From Hyposmocoma kahamanoa (Eukaryota > Arthropoda > Insecta > Lepidoptera > Cosmopterigidae), in contig NW_020653713.1 of NCBI RefSeq assembly GCF_003589595.1, positions 4,012,692 to 4,076,691 of the forward strand: 64,000 nt of DNA, in the 5' to 3' direction. The notes below the pieces were generated by a model. That model ran no database searches. It worked only from the letters and a program-made list of their open reading frames with translations, and was not told the origin of the DNA. Position 1 is the stretch's first letter; every line of letters begins with the position of its first letter. This document shows positions 35,638 through 45,435 of the stretch, piece by piece. The position numbers and the translations under genes are program-made.

Positions 35638-36917
35638 GAGGTTAAAGTATGAAATTGTCGTTTTATTGCAATAGGTTCTTTGAATTTTCATAGAATCTTC
35701 ATGGTTTGAGGTTTTCGAATGAAACTTTTTTCAAATGGTTTCTGTGATTTTTTTTTTTTATTTGAAACATTTGAATATCGACTTTCAATTGTTTTTGTTA
35801 TTCAATTTAGACGAGAAAGATGGATACTGCGAAAATTCGAGTGATTTTTGAATACGAGTTCCGACGCGGAACTAACGCGGCAGAAACAGCCCGCAATATC
35901 AATGCTGCGTTTGGAGAGGGGTCTACTAATGAACGCACCGTGCGATTTTGGTTTAAACGCTTTCGTGATGGAAATTTCGACTTAAAGAACGAGGCACGAG
36001 GAAGACCGCCCACACAGGTGAATAACGATGAATTAAGAGAGATAGTGGAAGCCGATCCTAGTCAAACTACCCAGGAATTAGCGGCATGGTTTAACGTTAC
36101 CTTACCCACAATATTGACTCACTTGCGTCAAATCAATAAAATAAAAAAATACGAAAAATGGGTGCCTCATGATTTGACTGATCTGCAGAAAGAAACGCGT
36201 GTTGAAACTTGTGTTGCCTTGTTGAACCGGTACAGAAATGAAGGAATATTGGATCGAATTGTAACATGTGATGAAAAGTGGATTCTTTATGATAACCGGA
36301 AAAGAAAAATGCAATGGCTGACCCCAGGTCAAATGCCACAACAGTGTCCTAAAGCAAAACTTACCAATAAAAAGGTAATGGTAACTGTTTGGTGGTCTCA
36401 GCATGGTGTTATTCACTAGGTATAGCTTTCTCCGATCTGGTCAAGCAATAACGGCAGATGTCTATTGTGCCGAACTCCGAACCATGTTGACAAAACTAGC
36501 AGTAAAACAGTCCCGACTCATGAATCGATCTTCACCATTATTGCTCCACGACAACGCGAGACCTCACACAGCACGAGAAACCATTTTGACCCTTCAGGAA
36601 CTGCAGTTAGAAACCATTCGTCATCCTCCGTATTCACCAGACCTTGCTCCAACGGACTACCATTTTTTTCGTGATTTGGACAATTATCTACGTGACAAGA
36701 AGTTTTCTTCCCAGGAGGCAGTACAAAATGCTTTCACACAGTTTGTGCAGTCTAGATCGTCGGAGTTCTATCGCAAAGGCATTAATAACCTTCCCATTAG
36801 ATGCAGCAATGTATAGATAATAATGGCAACTATTTTGATTAAATAAATATGTTAAAAATTTAAAAAATAAACAATTTTGATTTTCAGTACAAATCGGCAA
36901 TTTCATACTTTAACCCC
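35638..36917 (+). mobile_element. Mariner DNA transposon, cecropia subfamily, full length
   Basis: A complete mariner of 1280 bp. It is flanked on both sides by TA (35636-35637, 36918-36919). Its inverted ends read GAGGTTAAAGTATGAAATTG on the left and, reverse-complemented, GGGGTTAAAGTATGAAATTG on the right. The transposase frame starts about 180 bp inside. The protein resembles the cecropia subfamily, which includes the insect founder and human Hsmar1: RNINAAFGEGSTNERTV, VTCDEKWILYDNR, YSPDLAPTDYHFF. Two frame breaks make it non-autonomous as read, but the ends look intact enough to be mobilised in trans. Confidence 0.95.
35820..36842 (+). pseudogene. Mariner transposase, frame-broken
   Basis: Mariner transposase, a cut-and-paste DDE/D enzyme that binds the element's ends and inserts at TA. 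The first open frame (35820-36419) holds the N-terminal helix-turn-helix region (TAETARN-like, ERTVRFWFKRF), the WVPHDL linker and the first catalytic Asp in CDEKW. A four-base excess (TAGG, 36417-36420) after a His codon gives an immediate stop and shifts the frame. The second block carries the other two Asp residues in LLLHDNARPHTA and YSPDLAPTDYHFF, the D34D spacing of mariners. A one-base loss near 36803 shifts the last codons into a premature stop; the expected C-terminal frame resumes and ends at 36840-36842. Total length is close to the usual 345 residues. Confidence 0.93.
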
Positions 36918-37995
36918 TATTATTAAGTATTAGCGGAACTGTATCCTTAGATTACACCTACTCGAACGGTTGCGTTCTTTTGAAAATAAAGTTTATCAAA
37001 ATTATTTATTACTTACACTTAACATATAAGTAGAGTAGCTATAAGCGTACGTAAATAGTAATGACCTAGCAAGTGTAGGCAATAAAAACGCATAATAATC
37101 AAATAACTTGCAATTGTAGGCAGTCGCGACAATGCGATTTATACACTGGCCATAATAAAGTAGTATTAGCATACTGTACCGACAGGAGCCCGTATCGCCT
37201 ATCAAATATGGTAATACTTGGTAATGCCGATTGACGTTCGAAATGGATCCCCATTCTGAAATTTGTCTCGCATTGTGCCCAGTTTTGTACTGCGTGCAAA
37301 TCCGTTACCAACATTTTCATGCTAATTTTAACATACCAAAAAAAAATTAAATCGAATGTCGATAGATGCATGATTCTTTATTGCATAAATGGGACGTGAA
37401 AGAAAATTCATAATTCGAAATTGAACGTTAGACTTTTTGATTCTATTTTTTTTTTTAACGCGTTTGAGAAAACGTTACAATACCACAATCACATACCTAC
37501 TTAGAATTCGACATAAAAATTTTTCTAAAGCTAAAATCGTAGTTAGTGTAACAATTAAATGATTTATTGATTGACAACGATTGCGATATGTAATGCCAAT
37601 GAGATTCAAATTTATTGATATTTAAATACATTTAGTTACGTGCTAGTTGATATAAAGCATTGATAAAGTGCCTTTAGGTTGATTGTAGCTTAATATTATT
37701 TATTATCTTTCCAAAAAGTATACGAGAAAAGTAATTCTGTCAACTTGCTAAAACCTTTGTAAAGAGTTCAAATACTAGGTATTTCTATAAAAAGTCTGTA
37801 TGGCTTCAGAAGTCAGTAATGGCTAGCTTCAGAAGATTAAAGATGGTATCATTTTCTATTTTTCACATTTTTTTTAATAAGAGTGACCTTTTTAACGACG
37901 TGCGTCCGGTTGATAGACAGACGTACGCGGACTGACAGACGATGCGTTCATGCTCTTTGTCTAGGTGATTAGGTCAATATTGTATTTTTTTTTTT
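36918..37995. other. Non-coding, no recognised feature
   Basis: AT-rich region between mariner and family A copy 11; short frames only. Confidence 0.5.
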
Positions 37996-38261
37996 CATAA
38001 TATCAGGTGACGGGATAATCAAGTCTTGTGCGTGATGGTAAGCTACATGTCTGTCCATAACAGTTGCAGTGCCACTCAGAGCTTGAAATCGCAAAGATTT
38101 ATTGGGCACTGCCACTGCGCTCGTCACGTCGCCCTGAGACATAAATTGGCAAGTCCCTTCTAGGTGTCTGTAATTTAACCTCCCATTACTGCTTGGCGGC
38201 TGAAATAGGTAAGGTGGCAGTACTTCCCTGGACGAACCCCTTCACAAGGACCTCTACTGCT
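37996..38261 (+). repeat. Family A repeat, copy 11
   Basis: CATAATATCAGGTGACGGG to CAAGGACCTCTACTGCT; close to full length. Confidence 0.85.
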
Positions 38262-38434
38262 TATGACTTGACCAGGCTAGTATGGTTTATTAAAGAAAAC
38301 CTATGCATAATGAAGTAATATTACGATAAATCCATATTACGGTACATTTTAATTTCATTACCTATAGGTAATCTTAAATATCTGCTATAGCAGATAATTA
38401 AGATTCTCCTTAAAGGGTTTTTATGATACCAAGT

Positions 38435-38633
38435 AAATATTAATAACAATAATAATAATAATAATAACGCACACACTCAACATAGCCCCGCACCAGGGAA
38501 ACTGTGTCGCGGGTGTCATGGATACACACATAGACAACCACAAATTACAACCAAACTCACGAGAAAAATAAATGTACTGGGACCTCTGCGTGGCAGTCCG
38601 GCATGGTATCCGTTCGGTCACGGAGGCAGTTGA
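38435..38633 (-). mobile_element. tRNA-derived SINE (S1), minus strand, inside family A
   Basis: Reverse of the 27.2 kb SINE: (AAT)n tail on the left, TTACAACCAAACTCACGAGA body and CGTTCGGTCACGGAGGCAG head on the right. CAAGT is duplicated (38430-38434, 38634-38638). Confidence 0.82.
38440..38467. repeat. (AAT)n microsatellite, SINE tail
   Basis: TAATAACAATAATAATAATA run, the tail of the reverse S1 SINE. Confidence 0.85.
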
Positions 38634-39010
38634 CAAGTGACGAGACACACAAGGCGTGTGCCTGGATATCCATAACTGTCGCAGTGCCACTCAGAGCTTT
38701 AAATCGTAAAGATCTCAGGGTCACTGCCATTGCGCCCGTCACCCTAAGACATGAGTTGACAAGTCCCATGTGACTGTAATTTCACCAGCACTCACCCTTC
38801 AAAACCGGAACGCAGTGTGATGTGAGCATTACTGCTCGGCGGCAAAAAGTAAAGTGGCAGTACTTCCCTGGACAAACTCTTCGACAAATAATCGTAACTA
38901 AAGTTATTTCAAACAATAAAAAAATATGAGTAAAAGCTCTTTCAAAGTAATATTCCATGATTAAAGTTTTTTAGTCTCATGGTTAGAATTATCCATTGGA
39001 ATATTACCCC

Positions 39011-39388
39011 TTTAGAATAATAACGCATAGAAACCTAGTCCGCACACGCTAAGTGAGGCAAATTGAAGCGCGCCAAAAGGGCCTACACGAGCGGGCGGGC
39101 CTTCAGTGCTCAAGGTCAACTTGCACCGCGAACAGATCAAGAATTTTAGCTAAAAATGACGAAATGTGCGGTAAATGAGTGTAAAAATACGTCAGACAAA
39201 CATACAATAGATACTAACATCACATTCCACAAGGTAGTAACGCGTTTCAACTTGTATTTTTATATAAATATTCACTAAAACCGAAAATTAACCTACTACT
39301 AAAACTAGCCTACATGAATTTGAGTTTTGCCTCACTTGTGACAATTCGTTTGATATGAAACTATCATTCTATGCGTTATTATTCTAAG
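39011..39388 (+). mobile_element. P-superfamily-like non-autonomous transposon carrying a THAP exon
   Basis: A 378-bp element flanked by an exact 8-bp duplication, ATTACCCC (39003-39010 and 39389-39396). Its inverted ends share TTAGAATAATAACGCATAGA over about 22-23 bp. Inside, on the plus strand, is a GC-richer leader and a short ORF starting like a THAP zinc finger and ending at a possible splice donor. An 8-bp duplication together with an N-terminal THAP exon is the hallmark of the P-element superfamily; hAT elements also make 8 bp but do not normally start with THAP, and Kolobok uses TTAA. Most of the transposase is missing, so this is an internal-deletion derivative. Confidence 0.75.
39156..39233 (+). 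CDS. THAP zinc-finger first exon (partial, in transposon)
   Basis: ATG at 39156 opens a 26-codon frame, MTKCAVNECKNT then ITFHK, before a possible GTAGTA donor at 39234. The Met-x-x-Cys-x4-Cys spacing with a later FHK is the start of a C2CH THAP DNA-binding domain (Cys, Cys, then Phe-His before the intron). If unspliced, the frame runs on for about 13 unrelated codons and stops. The rest of the THAP domain (second Cys/His pair, AVPTIF box) is absent from the element. Upstream, 39098-39112 holds a TTCAGTG initiator-like site in GC-rich sequence. Confidence 0.65.
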
Positions 39389-39662
39389 ATTACCCCATGA
39401 AACTTCTGATATACCCTGTGATATACTTCCCTACGTATTTTATCTCAATACAATCTGTACTCGGAAATGTTCGCTTTTTCTTTTCAATAAAGAACACGCA
39501 AAGAGCCTAATTTTTGCCACATTAAACTTTCAAATATTTGACAGAAGAAAAACAACATACAGCCACGTCGCCCACTCGCTTTTTTCGGCGCAGAGCGTTT
39601 TTTCTTTTTAAAATTCTATTTTCAAAAATGCTTATATCCACGTGCACTAAATTTAAGTAGGT

Positions 39663-39976
39663 TGTAGCAGGAGAGCTTATTGTAAAAGAGCACCTACGTC
39701 CAGGAAAGTACTGACTTACCTATTTCTGCCGACAAGCAGTATGTGACCATTAAACTGACCTGTCTGACCATTAGACTGCGTTCCGGTTTCGAAGGGTGCT
39801 TGTGAAATAACAGGCACATGAGACTTATCAACTTATGTCTCAGCCTGACGGGCGCAGTGGCAGTGACCGGAAGATCTTTGTATTTTAAAGCTCTGAGTGG
39901 CACTGCAACTGTTATAGACTCGTGTGGCTCTCCATCAGGCCCAAGACTAGTTCGACGTCACTTGCTATCAAAAAAA
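39663..39976 (-). repeat. Family A repeat, copy 13
   Basis: Reverse copy, nearly full length, with a short local duplication around CTGACC(TGTCTGACC) at 39755-39775. Confidence 0.82.
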
Positions 39977-40939
39977 GGTCTTAAACGAATACTTGCAATG
40001 CAAAAGACACTCTCAATACATTGTGTTAAGAGTATCTTATCAATTTAAGCATTGGTTTAAGACGCATTTAAGTTTAACGCAAGTGGACATTAGTCTTTTA
40101 TTACCAATAGGTATAGTTATTTACATTATTTATATTATTCTAACACTTTACGGATCTATTGTTGTCTGAAATAAATATATTTTATATTATTTAATTTTTA
40201 TTTATTTATTTTTATTATTTCCTCGCATTGTTTAAGAAAAGCACTATAAATACTTAGGCGGAACTCGGACTATTTGACTCGTATAACGCAAAATATAACT
40301 CATATTCATCCAGCAATCCCTGACTTCCCGGCCTCTATAATAACGTACTATTAACATCAAGTGTAGCAACATCTAAGTAAACTATACAATTAACACATAC
40401 ACTAACAATATATCACAGTGGAATTTGTAAATTACAAGAATGACGCAAAACCTCTGTGACAAAACTTATTATTTACCTTTCTCACAAAAGCATTGCGCTG
40501 TGCCCACTCGAATGTCGATAGTCGATGAATGATCAGAAAATGAATGAATGAGATGAATGGTTCTGTCATTAAGTGGACGTGTGTGTGATCTGTTGCATTC
40601 GATATTTGTTATTGCACACAATGCTGGTTGATATTGTCGTTTTAAGTATCTTTTGTTATCCATGTGTGGTGTTAGCAGTTCTTTCGTAACTTGTGAATGA
40701 CAACATGTACTTAACAATTGGAGTCTGTTTTACTTGGACTTTCGGTGGTTATCATTGTATTTCTTCTATTTATCGTAATTCATTCATAGTTCATATATTA
40801 TTAATCAAAACACGTGTTTTTCTTGTGGAGGTTAAGAGTAGCAAAATAAACATAGTTTCACTGAGCCCCGCTAAACCTTACGCATGTATGTATGTAACAG
40901 AAAACTAAAGTAAATCGTATATAGTTAATGTCAGTACAG
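39977..40939. other. Non-coding, no recognised gene
   Basis: AT-rich; AAATAAATATATTTTATATT followed by TTTATTTATTTATTTTTATT at 40170-40220 may be a retroelement tail. The frame at 40469-40717 has no recognisable domain. Confidence 0.4.
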
Positions 40940-41100
40940 AGTACTAAAAACCCAACCCCAAAAGTTCGTGGAATTACCCCTATTTCCTAGTTTTATTGGA
41001 ATCGGTTACCAGAAAGTTAGCGAAATTGGATTCATCCATTCCATTAGTTTGCCAGCCTTAGAGGTGGAATATTTGTTTCAAATTTAAATGCGACTAATGC
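40940..41100 (+). repeat. Family B repeat, left part
   Basis: Starts with a decayed end (ACCCAACCCCAAAAGTTCGT) and runs through GGTTACCAGAAAGTTAGCGA to AAATGCGACTAATGC; the RTE-like LINE begins next, and family B resumes at 41686. Confidence 0.7.
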
Positions 41101-41685
41101 GCATTGGTTGGACACGAACGAAATCGTGCTTCAGCGTGTTCATATGTGCCGGAAAATGATGCCATCTAACAAAAGACGCAAAATAGAGTATCTTGGTCAC
41201 GTGATCCGGAACAATAGATACACGCTGCTACAGTTAATAATGGGCAAAGTGCAGGGAAAGAGACGCGCTGGGCGAAGAAAGAAATCGTGGCTGCGGAACA
41301 TCCGTGAGTGGACCGGCATTGCCTCTGTCGAACAGCTCGACTCATCCGAAGAACAGAGTCCGATGTGATTATTAGCAAAAAGAGAATAAGTACGATAAGA
41401 GAATAATTTCGTTATTCAAACTAAGGCCTATGTGAAGGTGTTTTGAGAATTTATATATCTTATTTCGTTTCGGAAATATAAAATCGAACAACCGTCGATC
41501 TGACATCCACAGCGAAGAAGAACGAACGAAGTGTACTATGTCCTGAAAACAAGTGGACTTGCACATAGATCTTTGTTCTACGGACGAGTCGAGCTGTTTC
41601 GGTTGGCTGCTGATAGAGACGGATATAGGAAGCTGACGGCCAACCTTCAGCAGTGAAGAGGCACTCTAAGAAGAAGAAAAATTTT
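41101..41685 (+). pseudogene. RTE-like LINE C-terminal fragment
   Basis: The open stretch 41108-41368 encodes a peptide typical of the C-terminus of many animal RTE-type LINE proteins: IEYLGHVIRNNRYTLLQLIM then GRRKKSWLRNIREW. After the 254-bp MITE the frame resumes as ELFRLAADRD...LTANLQQ and stops near 41657. An AAGAAGAAGAAAA tail ends the element at about 41684. It is 5'-truncated, and itself lies inside a family B repeat. Confidence 0.75.
41338..41591. mobile_element. 254-bp MITE with AGCT duplication inside an RTE-like LINE
   Basis: Ends CGACTCATCCGAAGAACA and, inverted, CGACTCGTCCGTAGAACA; similarity runs about 30 bp. AGCT flanks each side (41334-41337, 41592-41595). Excision restores an open LINE frame reading VEQLFRLAADRD, which supports both the borders and the 4-bp duplication. 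The superfamily is not assigned. Confidence 0.85.
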
Positions 41686-41775
41686 CGGAGTTATCGCGTA
41701 ACATACATATAAAAAATACAATCGATTTGAGAACATCGTCCATCTAATATTTCATTTCGACTGGTAAAAAATTAT
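41686..41775 (+). repeat. Family B repeat, right part
   Basis: CGGAGTTATCGCGTAACATA to the decayed end (TTTCGACTGGTAAAAAA). The segment between ACTAATCC and TCGGTTCACAAA was lost at the LINE junction. Confidence 0.65.
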
Positions 41776-42164
41776 CCATATTGAAATAGAATAATTATTC
41801 ATTAATATTATTATAAGCCAGTTACGTCCCCGATTTTGCATGATGCATGAGTTGTATCTGGCTAGTTCTTTAAAAAAGAGGTCGAGGTCTGCCATATCAC
41901 CGTTTTGAGTTGCCAAGCTTCCGATCCTTTGTCACCTGTCATTTACTCATGTAATTATGTCATTTTATTGCAAATGATGTGTAACGTATTTATTTTACGG
42001 CTTATGATAATTTACTAACTTCCTAGCTGTATTATTATGATATATATATATGCATATTTTTATGATATTTTCTTTAAAAATATTGATATTGTAGACGTAA
42101 CGCTAATTTAAGGTAATTTTAAAGGGCAGTACAAGCTTTTATTAATTGGAATTCAAACTATCTT

Positions 42165-42300
42165 TCCGATCTAAATCGCTTTTTTTTTATTTTAACACAC
42201 TTACCAACGTTTCGGGACCTTTACAGGTCCCATGGCCACGGCTGTGGTTTCATTTGTAATATGTAACAATCGCGAAAACCTAAAACCTTTTATTAACCCA
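42165..42300. repeat. Family E copy
   Basis: Core CAACGTTTCGGGACCTTTAC, CAGGTCCCATGGCCACGG, then right arm ATATGTAACAATCGCGAAAA. The left arm is degenerate. Confidence 0.6.
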
Positions 42301-42842
42301 AACAGAAATCAATTTCACTCAATTGAACGACAGTTTGAAGAATGTTTTCAATAGTCGCGTGCTACATTCTTCTAAACATTAATAATAAAATATAATATTC
42401 AAAAAACAAAAGCAAAATTTTAAACAATCGACATTTTACATGAACGACTCTTCCTATAAACTCGCACGAGTATCGCTAATTCAATTATAACAACAGGCTA
42501 TAAACACGAATTCCCAGTATCGTTTTTTACATCACTTTAAATGTCATTCATTCGCTCATTCCATGCATTATATTCATGAATTTGCTCCCCTTAATTTCAA
42601 TCGCTTTTGATTTGCGATGGAGCGAATTTTAATCTTTGTTGATCATTTTGCGATTGTGGTATTCAGGTGATGGGAAATTTGTATGGTCTAAATTAGGAAA
42701 GAACAGCTATCGAATACGTTATGTGTATTCTGTAAATATTCAAACGGAATATGTTTGTGCTTGTTAGAAAATTTTGTGATTATTTATTTTTCGTGTTAAT
42801 ATCGTGCTATCAATATGTTATATATATAAATAATATAATACA

Positions 42843-43493
42843 GTGATACAAATAAAAATGCTTTCTTTCTCTCAGGGTCGTATTCTAGAACTCTAATCAA
42901 TGCTCAAGTCAGGATTGCACTGGAAACACAAGCACTGGAATTACGACCCTAATGGCAAAGACTTAAGTATGATTTCGAGTGCTTTAAACCATACTCAAAT
43001 CCTGACTTGAGCATTGAGTAGAGTTCTAGAATACGACCCTCAGAAAGGTCTCTAAGTAGTTACATGTCATGTATATTATACAAGTTCCTTAGTGAGAGCT
43101 GGAGTCTGTACTAGGTTGGGGACCTGTGTAACAGATCATCAGCCTCACTCCCTCTAGATGTATAAAGAACGAAACATTATCTAAAAAATCATACTCATCA
43201 ATCATCTAAACGATCATATACAAAATAAAGCGAAGCATAACAGAAACGACGTATATGCGTGCGCGTGCGCGTTTGTATGTGTTTGTGTGTGTGTGTTTAC
43301 CCGCCTTGAGAATCGCACGTTGAGTGCGTTCCAGTGTAAGAAGTTGCAATTTGGCAGATCCCCCAAGCAGTGATACAGTAAGAAGTGAGAGATTGACAGA
43401 GAGCCAAATACGTAAGTCTTCAACTTTCACAAACGTCAACGTTGACATCAGCGACGTGACAAAGAATACTCGCATATAACTTTTTGATAGCAC
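42843..43493 (-). pseudogene. LINE relic: RT C-terminus plus 3' UTR, split by a MITE
   Basis: A decayed relative of the 16-19 kb LINE. The minus-strand peptide LLGGSAKLQLLTLERTQRA (near 43370-43310) matches the WGGASKTCMLPLERAQRA segment of the intact ORF, with frameshifts upstream. It is followed by the CA-rich UTR (about 43250-43300) and a terminal block with CACAGGTCCCCAACCTAGTA, almost identical to the plus-strand copy at 7620-7745. A 165-bp inverted-repeat element interrupts the terminal block. Confidence 0.75.
42875..43039. mobile_element. 165-bp MITE with 42-bp terminal inverted repeats
   Basis: Both ends begin GGGTCGTATTCTAGAACTCT; the inverted arms run about 42 bp with one mismatch. 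TCA flanks each side (42872-42874, 43040-43042). Removing the element restores the LINE 3' end seen at 7700-7730 (ctgagagaaa-type), which confirms the boundaries. The 3-bp duplication and GG ends suggest a PIF/Harbinger-type non-autonomous element; the superfamily is inferred. Confidence 0.88.
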
Positions 43494-43909
43494 GATACTA
43501 ACACGAGCTTCAGTTAAAAAATCAAAAATTCATACTAATTACAACAGATTAAGAACGATTAGGTACGTAGGTATTTAAATTTGTTCAATAACTTGTAACT
43601 TAAACCACACCACAAAATACAGTAGTGCTAATAAAAAAACCTTCGCTGCAGCGCAAAAAAACTCTTCAAAGCTTACTTTAATCCCAACAAATAAGGTCTA
43701 TTGACTTTAAACGCAATTACACAGACTTATCTCGTATTTGTTTAGGTGCAATGATAGCATCTCAGACATCCATTGATGTTAATTCTCCGTAAATTAATTA
43801 CACGTGAAACCTGTAGAATTCGTGTTTGTTGTCACTTCATGTTTCTAAATGGTTGTGAACTTTATGTTAAAAGTTTGTGTATGGCTTCTGACAGAATGTG
43901 GCGTCTTAT

Positions 43910-44505
43910 CCGCTCACGCGATGCGCTCCTCCTACCGCAAAATGGCGACTATTTGGTTTCGCAAATTAGAAAAGCATTCAGTTTAAATACAAGTTTTTAC
44001 AAATAAAAATTATTATTCTGCATTGCTAAATAAACACCCTCCGTACTACCAACAAAAACATCTCAAATAAAATGCAGTAATACACCGCAAATCCTGCTAT
44101 TAAAAAGCACTAATGAAATTTTTGGTGTACTTGGATAAATATGATAATATTCCGTTTGAGTGGTTCTATGAAATGACTCCTTAAAGTATAGTTTATAAAC
44201 ATTTATATTCAGGGTAAACTTAAAAAACGCTACTTACGGTATGTTTTCAATAAATAAACACCGAAATCACCAGCCCAAACAATAACACACACGATTGTCG
44301 TGACGAATTTTTGAAGTTGTTTTTTTTTTAAATGACAGACCCAGGCATTAAAAACTTTATGGTTTGCTAGAGTAGGTACCGAAATAGCAATTAATTTTAG
44401 TTCTTTTACCTGTTATAACTTCGATATCCGATAAATCGGTATAAAATCATCACCGGCACCTCTAGGTGTGGTATGCGTCTACGGCTGCATGTATCGCATG
44501 AGCGG
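43910..44505 (-). mobile_element. Family D transposon, copy 2
   Basis: Reverse-oriented homologue of 10593-11206 along its whole length, with only point changes and small indels (for example the shared ACACACACGATTGTCGTGAC-like block and the GATATCCGATAAATCGG block). Ends CCGCTCACGCGATGCG and inverted CCGCTCATGCGAT. The flanks TTAT and TTAA agree with a TTAN duplication in which one side has mutated. Confidence 0.8.
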
Positions 44506-44689
44506 TTAAATTCTGATTATTTGCTCGAGTTATAACAACCATGAAAATACATGTATACGAAAGTGTTGTAGGTACTATCGGCAAAGGTGACACCTTTCCA
44601 ATTCTAAAACAATTTTGTTTGCAAACGGAGATTGTAGCCCTACTAAATTAAAATTAGATCTAGCCCTCAGATACTATTGGTCGACAAGA

Positions 44690-45042
44690 GCCGTCATAAA
44701 TGGTAACCCAAAGGACGCGACGCGCAATTTTTGACCCCAGACGAAACTCTTTCTCGAGTTGCAGTGGTTAACATGGAAATACCGGAACCAGGACACGAGT
44801 TGGCCAACATAGAGTCAACATCGTGCAATAGGGTTATATTAACCCAACAAACCATTATACTTGGGAATCCTCTAAACAAATTATGTCTCACTCCTGTCGT
44901 GCCCACTGTTCCCAACTGAACCGATGAAGATCTGCTAAATGCAGATAGGGGCACAGAGGTAGCTGTTTACTGCGCCAAGGAATTTTAACACCGGTTTGTT
45001 ATATCATTGTTTTTGTCATTGATTCTACAAGAAGAAGAAGAA
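44690..45042 (+). other. Unidentified short-ORF region with (AAG)n tail
   Basis: A GC-richer stretch with an ORF at 44731-44919 (MEIPEPGHELANIESTSC, QQTIILGNPLNKLCLTPVV) and, after one stop, an in-frame continuation TDEDLLNADRGTEVAVYCAK, then ACAAGAAGAAGAAGAAA at 45028-45042. The tail is like the RTE-type LINE tail at 41.68 kb, so this may be the 3' end of another retroelement. The protein is not recognised. Confidence 0.3.
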
Positions 45043-45049
45043 AAGTATC

Positions 45050-45256
45050 TCCGGTTTGGAAGGGTAAGGGTGCTGGTGAAATTACAGGCACATGCGACTT
45101 TTCAACTTATGTCGCAGGGTGTCGGGCGCAGAGACAGTGCCCCTCAGATTTTTGCGATTTAATCTCTGAGTGGCACTGCAACTGTTATGGACAGGCGTGT
45201 CGCTTACCACCAGGGACACGTTTTGTTCGTCCCGTCACTTAGTATTATAAAAAAAC
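45050..45256 (-). repeat. Family A repeat, copy 14
   Basis: Reverse copy from CCGGTTTGGAAGGGTAAGGG to GTTCGTCCCGTCACTTAGTA; lacks the CTACTGCTACT end. Directly follows an AAGAAGAAGAAGAAA tail. Confidence 0.83.
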
Positions 45257-45349
45257 CCATACGGGCCGACGACGCCGACATCAGCAATTTACGCTCCCCG
45301 TGAGATGCAACATCCACGCAGCATGATCTCATGTTGCAAAATTTTCTGG

Positions 45350-45435
45350 TCTGGCTATTTTCGGATTTAAATCGCGTATATTCAGTTAAAATCGAATAAG
45401 GTATTCATTTTCGAAACGTGTAACAATAGAAAAAG
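45350..45435. repeat. Family E fragment
   Basis: Only the TTTCGGATTTAAATCGCGTA block and a decayed CGAAACGTGTAACAATAG remain. Confidence 0.4.

Larger units (their letters stand above)
38421..38887 (+). repeat. Family A repeat, copy 12 (contains SINE)
   Basis: The first 14 bp (TTATGATACCAAGT) are separated from the rest (CAAGTGACGAGAC onward) by a reverse SINE at 38435-38633, with CAAGT duplicated. Confidence 0.83.

Noticed and set aside
36102..36416. 104-codon ORF antisense to mariner transposase
   Set aside because: Shadow of the transposase reading frame.
40469..40717. 82-codon minus-strand ORF as an upstream Sox exon
   Set aside because: No similarity to SoxB N-termini, no suitable donor in frame.
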